In this document: positions 1-10,935 of the stretch, piece after piece
Layout: the number at the start of each line of letters is the position of its first letter
How positions within the stretch are numbered: position 1 is the first letter of the stretch
NCBI RefSeq assembly: GCF_036884655.1
Contig: NC_088347.1
Location: 15,109,001 to 15,173,000 of the forward strand
Reading direction: 5' to 3'
Length of the DNA stretch: 64,000 nt
Origin: Musa acuminata AAA Group
Lineage: Eukaryota; Streptophyta; Magnoliopsida; Zingiberales; Musaceae
Made by a program: the position numbers and the translations under genes
Notes under the pieces: generated by a model
The model's input: only the letters and a program-made list of their open reading frames with translations
The model's database searches: none
Told to the model about the DNA's origin: nothing

Positions 1-31
1 ATATATAAAGTTTTATTTTTATCCTATCAAC

Positions 32-43
32 TAGTATCAAAGC
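32..43 (+). other. Degenerate tRNA-iMet primer-binding-like site
   Basis: TAGTATCAAAGC differs at two positions from TGGTATCAGAGC, the complement of the plant initiator tRNA-Met 3' end used by most copia and gypsy elements. If real, the LTR of the leftmost element ended near base 30, just inside the window. The match is short and could be chance. Confidence 0.35.
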
Positions 44-1752
44 GGGTCAAGCACATATAGAAACACTTGGCATGCAAACGTAGGGGACCTAGTGGGGCTA
101 CGTTGAGGGCAGCCAACACACACGACCGTTTGGGGGAAATGAGTATGGAGATGTAGGGGAAAGGAGTCGTTCAGAGGAGTGGGTATATGAGATTGACATT
201 CAGATGAATGACCAACTCTTTGCGCAAGAGGCACCATGAGGATAAGTAAGCTGGGAAGAATACATAGCGCATAAAGGTTGGGGTGGCTAAGTTTGAGCTA
301 CAGCTCAACGTTGGTAGCCATACTTGATGGTGCTCAAGGCAAGTGAGGCGCTTGGTAAATGATGAGATAATACAAAGTGGAATGAGTTATTCAGCGATTG
401 AAAGAGTTGTACAAAGCTCATAGAGGTGAGGAGAATTGCTAACTCAAAGAATTTGATACTCATACAAGGGTTTGTATACGGATGATGGAATATTTGTGAC
501 CATCCTAATGTGACCAAAACTCGATACTATAGAGTATTGAAACTTTTTCTTCAACATGGGAAGGATACATCCTTAGGAGGCTGAAGTGTGCAACGAGGTT
601 GCTAGGCCTTGAGGGGTGCAACAGGGGATGTACTGGCGAGGAGTCCCAATCTAGTAAGTGCATTTATGGGGGCAGAACAATTCATAATTTGTTCAGCAAG
701 GCAGAGTAGTCCAAGGGGATAGTGGTCTCTGAAACTTCTAAAGGGAAGGATGCGAAGAGAGAAGTTACTCCAATGGACAGATACCTTGGAGGGAAAAGTC
801 CCAGTTCTACAAAGGGAGAATCATATGCAATGCATTGCACACATTGAGGAGGAATATATCAAGACAATAACCCCACAAAGCTCAATGGATTGAGCGAGTG
901 GCAAGAATTCGTCACATGATCTCACAAGAGGTAATACATTAGTGGATGCATTGTAAGATCAAGTGAGGGAGCGACCTAAGACAATACAAAATGAAGGCAT
1001 ACTTAGAGCCAATATAAAAATTAAACTTAATGGAGGGTTGACCCCTGGAATGGTGGGTATGAGGGCCACCATCAACTCAATGCAAATCGAGAAGTGGAGT
1101 AATTTGGGTGTAACTTGGTAAAGGACCCAAGCCATATAAAGGGTGTTAGCATAGAAGATGGAATATGGAGCGAAGGCACGAAGCTTTTCTTGGATAAAAG
1201 TCAAGGACATGAACTCTTTACAAAGGCAAGAGTGGGATCATGTCATTCCATGGATCCTTCATTATGATGGAGCAAACTTATCTTGCATAGTACTAAGGAT
1301 GAAGGGAGCTTCGAGGCACATGCACCTTATCTCAGAGAAGCATTTGATGGAGGAATTATGGTGACTCAACTTGCGGAGGTGAAGTTAGGTCCAAAAGGCC
1401 TTAGTATAGGGTAAGAGAACGCAGAGATGGGTACTCTTAAAGAATATACCATAGTATTACCATTTAAGTTACCATGAAGGAAGATTGTGATGGTGGGGGC
1501 AGAGGCCTAGGATCCAAATAATGGTGCACCAATTTCAGCGAAGTCGGTGGACTTCGGGAGCTACTAAGCGATGGACTATCCTAGACCTGTGCTTTGTCTA
1601 GGTGTGACCTAAGAGTGGATGGACAAAGGTTGATTGCCAATGGAGAGAACACAATCGAAGGTGGAAGAGGCCCTGCGATGTGTTGGTAGAGGCCACACAT
1701 ATAGATAGATCATAATCCGAGTTCATCTCACAATGATCATAATGCAATGGAG

Positions 1753-1960
1753 ATGTCACAAGGAGGTGACATGGTGTAGCAGATCATGATGGAACAATTC
1801 GTGATAATGCGATACACACAAAACTAGTTCCGTGAGAGACTAGATCATATGGAGGTATAACGGGGAGCTATTGAGAGCTCCACTTTGGTGAATATCACGT
1901 TGATAACAAAGGCTATGGATTCAAGGAGTGAATATCATGATATCATAGAGGCGAGTCTTC
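1753..1960 (+). pseudogene. gag: Gag N-terminal remnant, gypsy-like
   Basis: From the ATG at 1,753 one frame reads through three in-frame stops and contains the peptide FRERLDHMEV after a methionine-rich start. This resembles the charged coiled segment at the N-terminus of some plant Ty3/gypsy Gag proteins. About 70 codons remain before the next element begins. No zinc knuckle or protease is left. The assignment is tentative because the region is short and family comparison is from memory. Confidence 0.3.
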
Positions 1961-2005
1961 TATGCATGCATCAAATTTTATATCAGATAAAAACTTAGTT
2001 ATCAG

Positions 2006-2287
2006 TGTTGAATCTCATATTTTGATGATGAAATCAATTGATGAATTAATAATCTAATCCATATATTGAGATAAATGATGCAGGACTAACTACGATCATG
2101 AAGTAGACAAACCAATTAGAGAAGAATAGAATGTTGGGTCGGAGTCAATGAACGGGCATCGAGCCGGATGAATTGGGGGATACACCAAACGATCGAACGA
2201 TGTAGTGAAAGCTCATTGGAAGTTCATCGGGAGTTCGTGGAAAGCTCATTGGGAGTTTGCCAAAAGCACATCGGAAGATCACTGGGA
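2006..2287 (+). repeat. Sirevirus A LTR stub (5' end only)
   Basis: The segment begins TGTTGAATCTCATATTTTGA, the same opening as the complete LTRs at 14,778, 25,926 and 39,615, and continues with the LTR phrase around GCAGGACTAACTACGATCA. Homology stops near 2,287, where it is fused directly to pol sequence. The rest of the LTR, gag and half of pol of element A are therefore deleted. The right boundary is approximate. Confidence 0.7.
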
Positions 2288-2643
2288 ATTTGAATGAACA
2301 CTCTCCTCCCCCAAGCAACTTAGATGCATCTTCTTCCAAAGAATCATTATCTAATGATTGAAAGTATGTAGATGCCTATCCTTAGGAGCTAATCATTAGA
2401 GACACTTCAAAAGGTGTTCAAACTCGTTCTTCTTTCAAAATTTTTTATGTGAATGTAGCCTTTTTATCTCAAATTTAACCTAAATGCATTGACAAAGCCC
2501 TAAAATATGATTCATGGGTCTTTGTAATGCATGAAAAATCAATTTGAGAGAAATGAGATGTGGAAGCTTATTCCTAGACCCAGTGACCATTTGGTAATTG
2601 GTACTAAATGGATCTTTAGAAATAAGCAAGACAAACTTGGTAT
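2288..2643 (+). pseudogene. pol: Sirevirus A pol fragment (IN-RT linker to RT start)
   Basis: The translation and DNA match the intact element N around 37,085-37,445: the linker, then the motif region around '[10 protein letters not shown]' that begins reverse transcriptase, with several stops. It breaks at 2,643, where element B is inserted, and the same reading continues at 16,110. The 5-bp duplications GGTAT (2,639-2,643) and CGTAT (16,110-16,114) mark the insertion, with one mismatch. Confidence 0.8.
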
Positions 2644-2936
2644 TATTGAATCTCAGATTTTGATAATGAAACTAATTGATAATGTTTTGATCTAATCTGC
2701 CTTTTGAGTGACGTAGGGCTAGATTCGATCAGGAGAGAAAAATTGATTAAAGCAAAGAGAATAAAAAGTTGGGCCGAAATTAAACATGTTAGAAGATTGG
2801 ACATTAGACCAGAGGAATGATCAATGTGTCGACAGAAGGCTTCATGCCATGAGTTCGGGTATCGGGCCAAGAAGATCGGATATTATGCCAAGGAGATCGG
2901 GTGTTGCAAGAAGGCAACATGCCGATTGGGCAATAG
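2644..2936 (+). repeat. Element B 5' LTR, left part
   Basis: It begins TATTGAATCTCAGATTTTGA (TG mutated to TA) and follows the Sirevirus LTR opening through 'GCCGATTGGGCAATAG'. Element C interrupts at 2,936, and the next LTR bases (GAGGAGAGGACGATGCG) are found at about 10,940. Both LTRs of B agree in this order. Confidence 0.85.
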
Positions 2937-4152
2937 TGTTAGGATCAAGAGTGACACTCGGGGGGCGCGGGGGGGGGGGGGGGGTGTGGGGGTGAATTAG
3001 TACAGCGAAAAAAATCATTGGTTTTGTAAACCAATCTTAGAAAGTGCTTGACTTTAGAGTAAAAGAACTAGCAATTAACTTAGAAATTAATGGCAGTAAT
3101 GAAAAACCAAATAGAAATGAACACACCGAAATTTATAGTGATTCAATCATTATGACCTACATCCACTTCCGATTCCTCCTCCGTTGAGGTCATCGGCATC
3201 CACTAATGGTCTTCCTTCAATAGGCAAAGACCAACCACCTCTTTACAGTTCTTTCTCATTTTTATGGGCTTAGGAGATAACCTTTACAAGCCTTACACCT
3301 CTTTTGAATGATCATAGGACTTAGAAAGGGAGGAGGACTCTTTAGCACTTTTACAACACTTTTAATGCTCCAAGACTTCAAGTTATTATTCACACTTTTA
3401 TGCCCTTTTATGCAGAAAAGGGTGAGGTATTTATAGGCCATAATGACTTCAAAATTGGAGCCAAAAAGTGTCTCATCTCAGATTTTCGAGGTACTAGCGG
3501 TACCACCGCTTGACTGAGCTCTCGGAGATTGAGCTCTGGCAGTACCACCGCTTGACAGGCGGTACCACCGCCCATACCACCTAGGAGACTGAGTCCTAGG
3601 CAGTGCCACCGCCGACCCTAGCAATGACATCGTTGGTCATGACTTCAAGTGCTGAATGAGTTGTTTAACTGGCCCAATCAGCCCTGTTAAGGGCCTAGTT
3701 GGCCCCTAACTAAGTTAGTAGGATTACCTCCCAATCCTAACTCAACTTAAGGTCTAACTATGATAATTAAAGATATTAACTAAGCAATCTTGGTCCGTTA
3801 TATCAATTGTTCTTCCGACGAGCTTCCGATGAACTTCCGACGATCTCTCAATAATGTTCCAACAAACTTTCGGTAAGCTTTTGGACTTTACGATGATCTT
3901 CTTGGTGAGTTCCAATGAGCTTCTTTGGCAAGCTATTGGACTTCTTAGTCAATTCTATCAGAACTTCCGATGAACGTCCGGACTTCCGATGAACTCTTGA
4001 ACTCCCAACAAAATCTCGATCTTGACTCCAACACTTCGTTTTGCTTTATGCCTTGATTGCTATCATATTTAATCCTGCATACTTTTCTCAACATATAGAT
4101 TTGATCAAACAATTTACCAATTGATTCCATCATCAAAATTTGAGATTTAACA
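2937..4152 (-). repeat. Element C 3' LTR
   Basis: 1,216 bp, running from TGTTAGGATCAAGAGTGACA (reverse complement of the LTR end) to GAGATTTAACA. It contains a long G run (about 2,967-2,990), the reverse-complement TATA context, and several GGTACCACCGC palindromic motifs at 3,480-3,600. It is about 110 bp shorter than its partner at 9,601-10,930, so internal deletions have occurred and the pair is not young. Confidence 0.85.
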
Positions 4153-6016
4153 ATCTTCCCCTTTTTGATGATGACAATCAATTGATGACGGAGTTAACCT
4201 TCACTCCCCCTATCTATATGTCATACTTGAGAAAAGACACTCTTGAATTCAAGACCTTTGAATTCAAGCATCAAACTGATAAGTTATATTCATTTAAACT
4301 TATCAACATGCATATCATGATACTTATCAGTTCAAAATACAATACCACATATTTATCACAATAAAAATAATGTCAATAGATGACATCCATTTTTAAGTTC
4401 AATATAGAAAGATGATAAACAATCATCATTTTTACGTAGGATAGAAATTTAAAATATGAATTTTGCAAGATTTAAGTTTCAATAAAAATGATGATTTATC
4501 AATCCAAGGCATGATTCCAATTATAAATACGAAATAAAGTATGGTAATTTCGATACTTCATCATAATGATAGACATTTATCATTTTGATACGAAATCAAG
4601 CATGATACTAGGAATAAAACATTTATAAGTAATCATGCCACGTTTCGATACGTTTCAAGCAAATATTTTGATATTTTTCAAGTATGTATTTTATGATACC
4701 AATCATATTTCAAGCATTTGAATGACATTTAAGCATTTATGATACAATACATTTTATGTATTTATCTAAGACATTCATAATGCCAATTTGTTATCAATTT
4801 GCCATATTTTTCCCCCTTTGTCATCAACAAAAAGAACAATTTGACAATGTAAGTGTGGTAAAAAAAAAATTCAAACAAGTTTCACACTAATTTATCCAAG
4901 CCATAAAGGAAGGTAAGCAAAAACTTTGCATAATAACTTCTTTTGGATAAGCTAACATTTTTACTTTGTATGTGCAAAGGCTTTTTGGTTCTTCTTTAGA
5001 TATGCAAGTTTCTTTTTTCCTTTGTCATAAGAATAAGACAAGGAAGAAGGGTAAGGAAAGAATCCATGAAGAACCAAATTCATGAAAGGATTTAAACTAA
5101 GTCAAATTCAAAACAATAAATGAGTTTCATTAAATCATGCTTTAATTTTAAAAAAGAGAAGGGATTCATGTAAAGAATCAAAATATCCATACGAAATCAA
5201 ATCCCCAATCTTGCAGGTGATCATCATATACCAAAAATTCATAAAAATTCTTCTTTCATGAGAAGAGTAAGGAAGAATTCATGGGAAAGGAGCATAATAA
5301 AAAAAATCCATGAATAAAACTTCATAAATCAAATCCGTTTCTCATTAAAAATTCACAAGAGTGAAATCCGTGAGAGTTACATTTGTCAATGAATTCCATG
5401 AGTGAAAGGACTAAGTGTATCAAATATCATTAAGTTTGTATGAAATAAATTTGATACCAAGTTAATTAATATTCCAGATTTCATGAAAGCCTTATTTACG
5501 AAATGAAATAATTTCATGAAAGCTTTATTTAAAAGATCGAGAAAGTCCAGAAAAGATATACAACAAATTCATGCATTCAGATAATTTAACATCCCTAACT
5601 TTGCAAATAATCATCATATAAAGAAATAATATATCAAGTTGTAAATACTAAAAGTCGAATATTTTCTTTTGTAAATATCATGAGAGGAAAAAAAAATGTT
5701 ATTGATTTAAAAAGAAAATCGAGAAATTTGAAGAATGTATCAAGGAATTTATACATTCAAAAGATTTATCAAGTCTAATTCTTAGAGTGATGCAAGAATT
5801 AAACCATCATCAAGAAGCATGTCATAATATTGAAAAGCACATGACGTCAGAGGGTACGTCATAGAATGTAAAAAGAATAGTATATCAAAGAGTACAACTC
5901 ATCATGGTACTTTCTAGTTCTCTACTCCCTTTTATTAGCAAAAGGAAATACATAACCTATTTAGGTGGTGGTAAATCAAAGTGCCTAAACAAAGTATTCA
6001 GTTGCCAATGAATTTG
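4153..6016 (-). other. Element C AT-rich 3' non-coding region with two polypurine tracts
   Basis: This strongly AT-rich stretch has no credible coding frame. At its left edge (4,152-4,167, reverse strand) is the polypurine tract AAAAAGGGGAAGAT that would prime plus-strand DNA synthesis. A second tract of the same type lies near 4,811-4,820 with the context GTTGATGACAAAGGGGG. Duplicate polypurine tracts are a known Sirevirus trait. Between them are many short imperfect repeats built on ATCATGAT and TTTGATACC words. Confidence 0.65.
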
Positions 6017-7041
6017 CTATGCCTCGGTTAAAATTTGATCTTGACGTAGTTCAATTCGATCCAATCGAATCACTATTGGATCGACAGATGAGGAGGGTTC
6101 TTGCTCTATTGGAGGTTTTGCCTCAAGGGGACTGGTAGGAGAATGACTTTCCCTATATATAGATGTTTCTAGTTCTAGTTTAGGTGGGAGAGGTTTAGTC
6201 TTTCTAGGTAATCTAGTCCAAATTTTATTTCTTACTATGTATCTCAATCTCCTTATTAGGTTTCTATTGATGACCTTAAATCGATATAATTTTAAGGTTT
6301 CTTCATCAGATGGAATAACTATGTTATATGCATGCATTAGTTTAGTGATTAAACCATCATAAGGAAGTATTATATCTTTTGTTGATAATTCAATCATGTT
6401 TTGTTTTATCAGATATTCCAAACAGTTATCGTGTCCTATCATAATCCAATACATTGTTCCTAATTCCATTTGACGAACTTCATCATGATAGTATTGTTTT
6501 GGAAGTAGGATACTTATCACTATGTGATGTAGCAATTTGTGCTAAGGGATAGCAAATGTTCATAACTTTTTGAAATGATGGAAAGATTTGGGTTACCAAA
6601 GATAGTTCCTAATGCCTCAGAATACGTAACTCCAACTGATTCTTCATCCCATAGACCTCTAAAATAATAACCTATTCTTTTCTCAGGAATTCCTATAAGG
6701 TTATAAATTACACTATCCGTGATGGGTATGTGATGTCCTAAGAGATAAGTGGACACACTATCATTTTCATCTACTTGCAAGTTGTTGTAAAACAATTGAA
6801 CAAGTCTAGGATAAATGAGTTTACTTATTTGGAAGATTAGAAGGACATTTAAGTTGGAAATCCATTGAATTGGTTTTAAATTACCCAATTCTACTAGATC
6901 AATATATTTTCTCTTATGAACACTTCTACACTCAAAGGTAGGGAATTTAAGGGCATGTTGAGGGGAATCAAAGAGTGTGGAATCATAGGTTTCATCTACT
7001 CTCCTCTTTCCATTGTACCTTGAGGATCTTCTAGATGCCAT
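6017..7041 (-). pseudogene. Captured ORF in element C, plant transposon-associated-like protein (one frameshift)
   Basis: The start chosen is the ATG at 7,041 (MASRRSS), which follows a TATA box and a roughly 260-nt leader. The N-terminus is basic, followed by 'FPTFECRSVHKRKYIDLVEL', 'RLVQLFYNNLQ' and 'ITDSVIYNLIGIPE', then a helical region and a Pro/Ser/Glu-rich C-terminus ending in 'DRIELRQDQILTEA'. The layout (aromatic 'FYxNL' helix, then an 'i..L.gIP' helix) recalls plant proteins annotated as putative plant transposon or plant mobile proteins; this is from memory and unverified. The span is 1,025 nt, one short of a multiple of three, and the frame changes near 6,536, which fits a single-base deletion. 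Otherwise the two halves are open for 165 and 172 codons. It is not a recognisable Gag, protease, integrase or RT. Its function is unknown. Confidence 0.6.
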
Positions 7042-7300
7042 GAGACTACACACATAATCAATAAGAGAACTATATATAAGAAGCAAGATCTATCAATGAA
7101 TTAAGAGAAAAAAGGTTTGAGAATTATCCTTGTAGTGATCTCTTGAAAAGTTGAGATTGATCCTTAGATTTGAAGAAGAGAAGGGTTTTCTTGGGTTTCT
7201 AGAGGAAGAGCAAGGAGAATGAGGTGTGGAGAAGGGTTTAGAAGTGTGGGGAAGAGGTGTAAGAGGACTTGGGGTCGGTTCTACCGCCAACCCTAAAAGC
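7042..7300 (-). other. Leader of the captured ORF
   Basis: This is the roughly 260-nt region between the TATA-like box and the ATG on the minus strand, CT-rich with many TTC and CTC triplets, as in plant 5' leaders. An open frame crosses part of it (7,488-7,093), but its composition is low-complexity and it lacks recognisable domains, so I treat it as untranslated. Confidence 0.45.
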
Positions 7301-7309
7301 CTTTTTATA
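7301..7309 (-). promoter_or_regulatory. TATA box of the captured ORF
   Basis: On the minus strand the sequence reads CTATAAAAAGGC, a good plant TATA box, about 260 nt upstream of the ATG at 7,041. Just upstream (7,320-7,400) are GGTGGCACCACC-like words similar to those that precede the TATA box in the LTRs. It may therefore be a promoter module copied from an LTR or one sharing the same factor sites. Activity is inferred only. Confidence 0.5.
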
Positions 7310-7499
7310 GGGCAGAGTTGCGGGTGGTGCCACCGCCTACAACCAGTGCTTATTGGCGATGCTACCACTAGTCCAGCAGTGCTATCGTCGATGCACTGTT
7401 TTGATGTTTGTTTGGCTAGCTTTTTTCCTTTGGTATGCAGCAAGCAAATACTCTTGCCTTCTTTTCTTATAAGCACAATTACAATCATTATGTGATGCC

Positions 7500-7880
7500 A
7501 ACATTTATTTGCATAAATATCACATCAAGTCAAAATTAAGTTTGACTTTTATAAATAGGAGGAAGAACTCTTATAGAGATGATTAATTCATAAAGATCAA
7601 ACATACCAATATTCCATGAATCATATTTCCCCCTTTTTTTAAATGAGAAGAAATAATAGTAAATGATTTCGAAAAAGAAAACTCAATTTTCAAATGTTGA
7701 GAAATCTGAAAATTATAAGAAAGGAACTCAAGTTTCAAATATTGAGAAATCAAGATCAAATATTTATCACATAAGATTTCAAATAATCATTGCATCAAAA
7801 AGCTATCAAACATAAAGTATCCTCAATCATTTTATAACTAATAGTTCTAATTCTAATGATCTTTCCTTTATTGTTTTGGC
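7500..7880 (-). other. Junction between gag and the captured gene module in element C
   Basis: This AT-rich non-coding sequence replaces all of pol. It includes a TTTCCCCCTTTTTTT tract near 7,628 that on the minus strand is another polypurine run. I see no coding content. Confidence 0.5.
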
Positions 7881-9550
7881 TAGAGAGTTTCATGGGGTAT
7901 TTTGGATCTCGGTTATAAGTCCTGAGCATCTACTATTATTTTTGCTCCTATCTTGTGATGGTAGATCTTCTACTAGAAGGAGTGATTTTTAGGCAACCAC
8001 TTGACCTTGGATGCCTTATAAATCGATCTACTCAATTTATCATGTTGTATTGAATTTTTTGAAGTTCTTTTAAGAACCCAAATTAATTTATGTAGACTAT
8101 ATTTCTTAAATGAACATTTATAAGCAATATGTCCGAGTTTGCAACAAAAGTTACATTTGGTGCGAGGTGATACATGTAGGGGAGGGCCTTTAACAAAGGT
8201 GGTTGAATTTGGTGAAAGCTACTCGCAAATCCGATTCCGCCTCTTCTATGAGTGTGACCCTTATTGTAAGGATCATGTTGAAGGACTTGCTACCAACTTC
8301 AAATTTTTTTAAAGTTTCTTTGAGTAGCAAGGTTTCCTTATTAAGTACCTCTAAGTGTTCACACTTAGTACATAGAGGCAAAGAGGGATTATCATGCTTA
8401 AGTTTTTCAAATTCAATATTTAAAATGGCATGCTCTTTTTTTAAAGAATTATACTTTATACTCAAAGTTCTACATTCATCAAACAATTCATGAAAAGCAC
8501 TTAAAAGCTCATCGAAAGATAAATTTGCATCTAATGACTACTTACGTCATCTCCAATAGCCATTAGTGCATAGTTGGCGATTTTCTTGTTGCTTTGTTCT
8601 CCATCTTCGGAATTGCTTGAGTTATCTCACGTCACTTTGAACGCCTTCTTCCTTTTTAGTTGTTTCTTCTTTACTTGGGGACATTCGCTTTTGAAATGTC
8701 CCAGCTTCTTACATTTGTAGTATATAACTTATTCTTTCTTGGGTTCAATTTTATTTTTAGTGTCATTTTTAGATTTATTTCTTTTTATGAATTTTTTTAA
8801 CTTTCTTGTCAAGAGTGCCAAGTCATCATCATAGTCCTTATCACTTGAATTTTCTTTCAAGTGGTCTTCATGAATTCTTAGTGCCATATCCTTCCTATTC
8901 TTTAGAAGGTTATTCTCAAGTTCTTTATAAGCATTGCAAGTCATCTCATAGGTCATTAATGACGTGATAAGTTCTTTGAGAGGAAAATTATTCAAGTCCT
9001 TGGCCTCTTGAGTGATCGTTATTTTAGGGTCCCAACTCTTTGGAAGAGACCTTAATATTTTATTAACAAGTTTAAAATTAGAAAAACTTTTACTAAGTCC
9101 TTTTAGACTATTGACGACATCTGTAAACCGGGTATATATGTCTCCAATGGTCTCACTTGGTTTCATCTAAAATAACTCATAAATATCAACTAAAAAATTA
9201 ACTTTGGACTCTTTTACTCTACTAGTGCCTTCGTGAGTGATTTCGAGTGTGTGCTAAATATCAAAAGCAATTTCACAAACAGATACTCGATTGAACTCGT
9301 TTTTATCTAAAGCGCAAAACAAAGCATTCATAGCCTTAGCATTTAAAGTGAAAGTCTTCTTTTCCAACTTATTCCAATCGTTCAATAGAAGATAAAACTT
9401 TTGAAAGCCATTTTCTATAATGTTCCATAACTCAAAATCCATAGAAATTAGAAAAATCCTCATTCTAGTCTTTCAATAGGTGTAATCCATCCCATTGAAC
9501 ATGGGTGGATGTGTAATTGCGTGACCCTCTTGGTTGTCAGCAAATGCTAT
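7880..9550 (-). pseudogene. gag: Element C gag (to start of protease)
   Basis: This is a full-length Gag relative with several stops and shifts. The expected start is ATA rather than ATG at 9,550. Recognisable blocks are 'MRIFLISMDFELWNIIENGF' (about 9,463), 'MNALFCALDKNEFNRVS' (about 9,330), 'MKPSETIGDIYTRFTDVVN' (9,166), the CCHC knuckle region (about 8,690-8,730) and the second knuckle CNFCCKLGH (about 8,120-8,150). The gag-protease boundary still has TAG codons at the position of the TAG in element N. Homology to N ends near 7,880, just inside protease. Gag forms the virus-like particle and packages element RNA; this copy is not translatable as is. Confidence 0.8.
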
Positions 9551-9586
9551 CTCTCTTGAGTTTTAAACTAAACTGAGAGTGACCTT

Positions 9587-9598
9587 GCTCTGATACCA
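9587..9598 (-). other. Element C primer binding site (tRNA-iMet)
   Basis: GCTCTGATACCA on the plus strand is the exact reverse complement of TGGTATCAGAGC. It lies two bases inside the 5' LTR end at 9,601, the expected place for minus-strand DNA priming. Confidence 0.9.
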
Positions 9599-9600
9599 AT

Positions 9601-10930
9601 TATTAAGATCAAAAGTGGCACTAAGAAGAGGAGAGGGGTGAATTAGTACAGCGAAAAAAATTATCGGTTTTGTAAATTTTTCATTTGTTAAAAACCAATC
9701 TCGGAAAGTGCTTAACTTTAGAGTAAATGAACTAGTAATTAACTTAGAAAGTAATAACGGTGATGAAAAGCAGAATGAAAATGAACACACTGGAATTTAT
9801 AATGGTTCGATTGTTATGACCTACATCCACTTTCGATTCCTCCTTCATTAAGGTCACCAGTGCCCACTAATGATCTTCCTTTAATAGATGAAGACCAACC
9901 ACCTTTTTACAATGCTTTATCATTTTCATGGGTTTAGGAGATATCCCTTACAAGCCTCACACCTCTCTTGAATGATCACAAGACTTAGAAAGGGAGGAGG
10001 AGGACTCTTTAGCACTTTTACAATATTTTTAACATCCCAAGACTTCAAGATATTATTCACACTTTCGTGCCCTTTCATGCAGAAAAGGGTGGGATATTTA
10101 CAAACCCCAATGAGTTCAAAATTGAAGCCAAAAAAGTGTCTTATCTCAGATTTCTAGGGTACTAAAGGTACCACCGCTAGTACTGGGCAGTACCACTACT
10201 AGTACTAGGTGGTACCATTGCTTGAATATCTAATACTAGGTGGTACCACCACCTAATTTGGTAGTACCATCGCTTGACAGAGCTCTCAGAGATTGAGCTC
10301 TGGTGGTACCATCACTTGGCAGTTAATAACTGCCGGTGGTACCACTGCCCAATCTGAGTGGTACCACCTTCTAGACCACCTAGGAGACTAAGTCCCAGGC
10401 AGTGCCACCGCTAACCCTAACTTCAGGTGCTAAATAGGCTGTTTAACCAGCCAATTCAGCCCTATTAAGGGCCCAATTGGCCCCTAACTGAGTTAGTGGG
10501 ATTTTCTTCCAATCCTAACTCAACTTAAAGTCTAACTATGATAATTTAAGATATTAACTAAGCAATCTTGGTCTGGTATTTCAATTGTTTTTCCGACGAT
10601 CTTCCGAGGAACTTCCAATGATCTCTCAGTAATGTTCCAGCAGACTTCCGATAAGCTCTTGGACTTCATGATGACCTTATTAGCGAGGTTCAATGAACTT
10701 ATTTGGTAAGCTCCTAAACTTTTTTATCAGTTCCGATAGAACTTCCGATGAATATCCGGACTTCCGATGAACTGTCGAACTCCCAACGAAATCTCGATCT
10801 TAACTCCTGTACTTCGTTTTGCTTTGTGCCTTGATTGCTATCATAGTTAATCCTGCATACTTTTCTCAATACATATATTTGATCAAACAATTTACCAATT
10901 GATTCCATTATCAAAATATGAGATTCAACA
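9601..10930 (-). repeat. Element C 5' LTR
   Basis: 1,330 bp, from TATTAAGATCAAAAGTGGCA (LTR end, mutated from TGTTAGG) to GAGATTCAACA. It contains repeated GGTACCACCGC-type palindromes at 10,160-10,400, and the promoter context lies just downstream on the minus strand. The following AATAC is the right copy of the target duplication. Confidence 0.85.
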
Positions 10931-10935
10931 AATAC

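Larger units (their letters stand above)
1..2005 (+). repeat. Decayed Ty3/gypsy-like leader and gag start
   Basis: No long open frame covers this stretch. It opens with a degenerate primer-binding-like motif (32-43), then about 1.7 kb of non-coding sequence, then a short gag-like frame near 1,753. That order (LTR end, primer site, long leader, gag) is typical of a Ty3/gypsy element. It is cut off at the window start on the left and by a Sirevirus LTR stub at 2,006 on the right. The assignment is an inference from layout and one short peptide match; an unclassified repeat is equally possible. Confidence 0.35.
2937..10930 (-). mobile_element. Element C: Sirevirus derivative carrying gag plus a captured ORF
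   Basis: This is a minus-strand element of 7,994 bp. Read 5' to 3' it has a 5' LTR (10,930-9,601), primer site, gag (9,550 to about 7,880), an independent leader and ORF (7,309-6,017), an AT-rich 3' region, a polypurine tract and a 3' LTR (4,152-2,937). Pol is missing: homology to the intact element N stops just inside protease. Target duplication is AATAG (2,932-2,936) and AATAC (10,931-10,935), four of five bases matching. It sits in the 5' LTR of element B. Confidence 0.85.

Noticed and set aside
1158..1364. 68-codon plus-strand ORF in the left leader
   Set aside because: No recognisable domain, short, within a decayed non-coding leader. Chance frame.
7093..7488. 131-codon minus-strand ORF upstream of the captured ORF
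   Set aside because: It crosses the TATA box and leader; composition is Pro/Ser/Thr-rich low complexity. Treated as leader.
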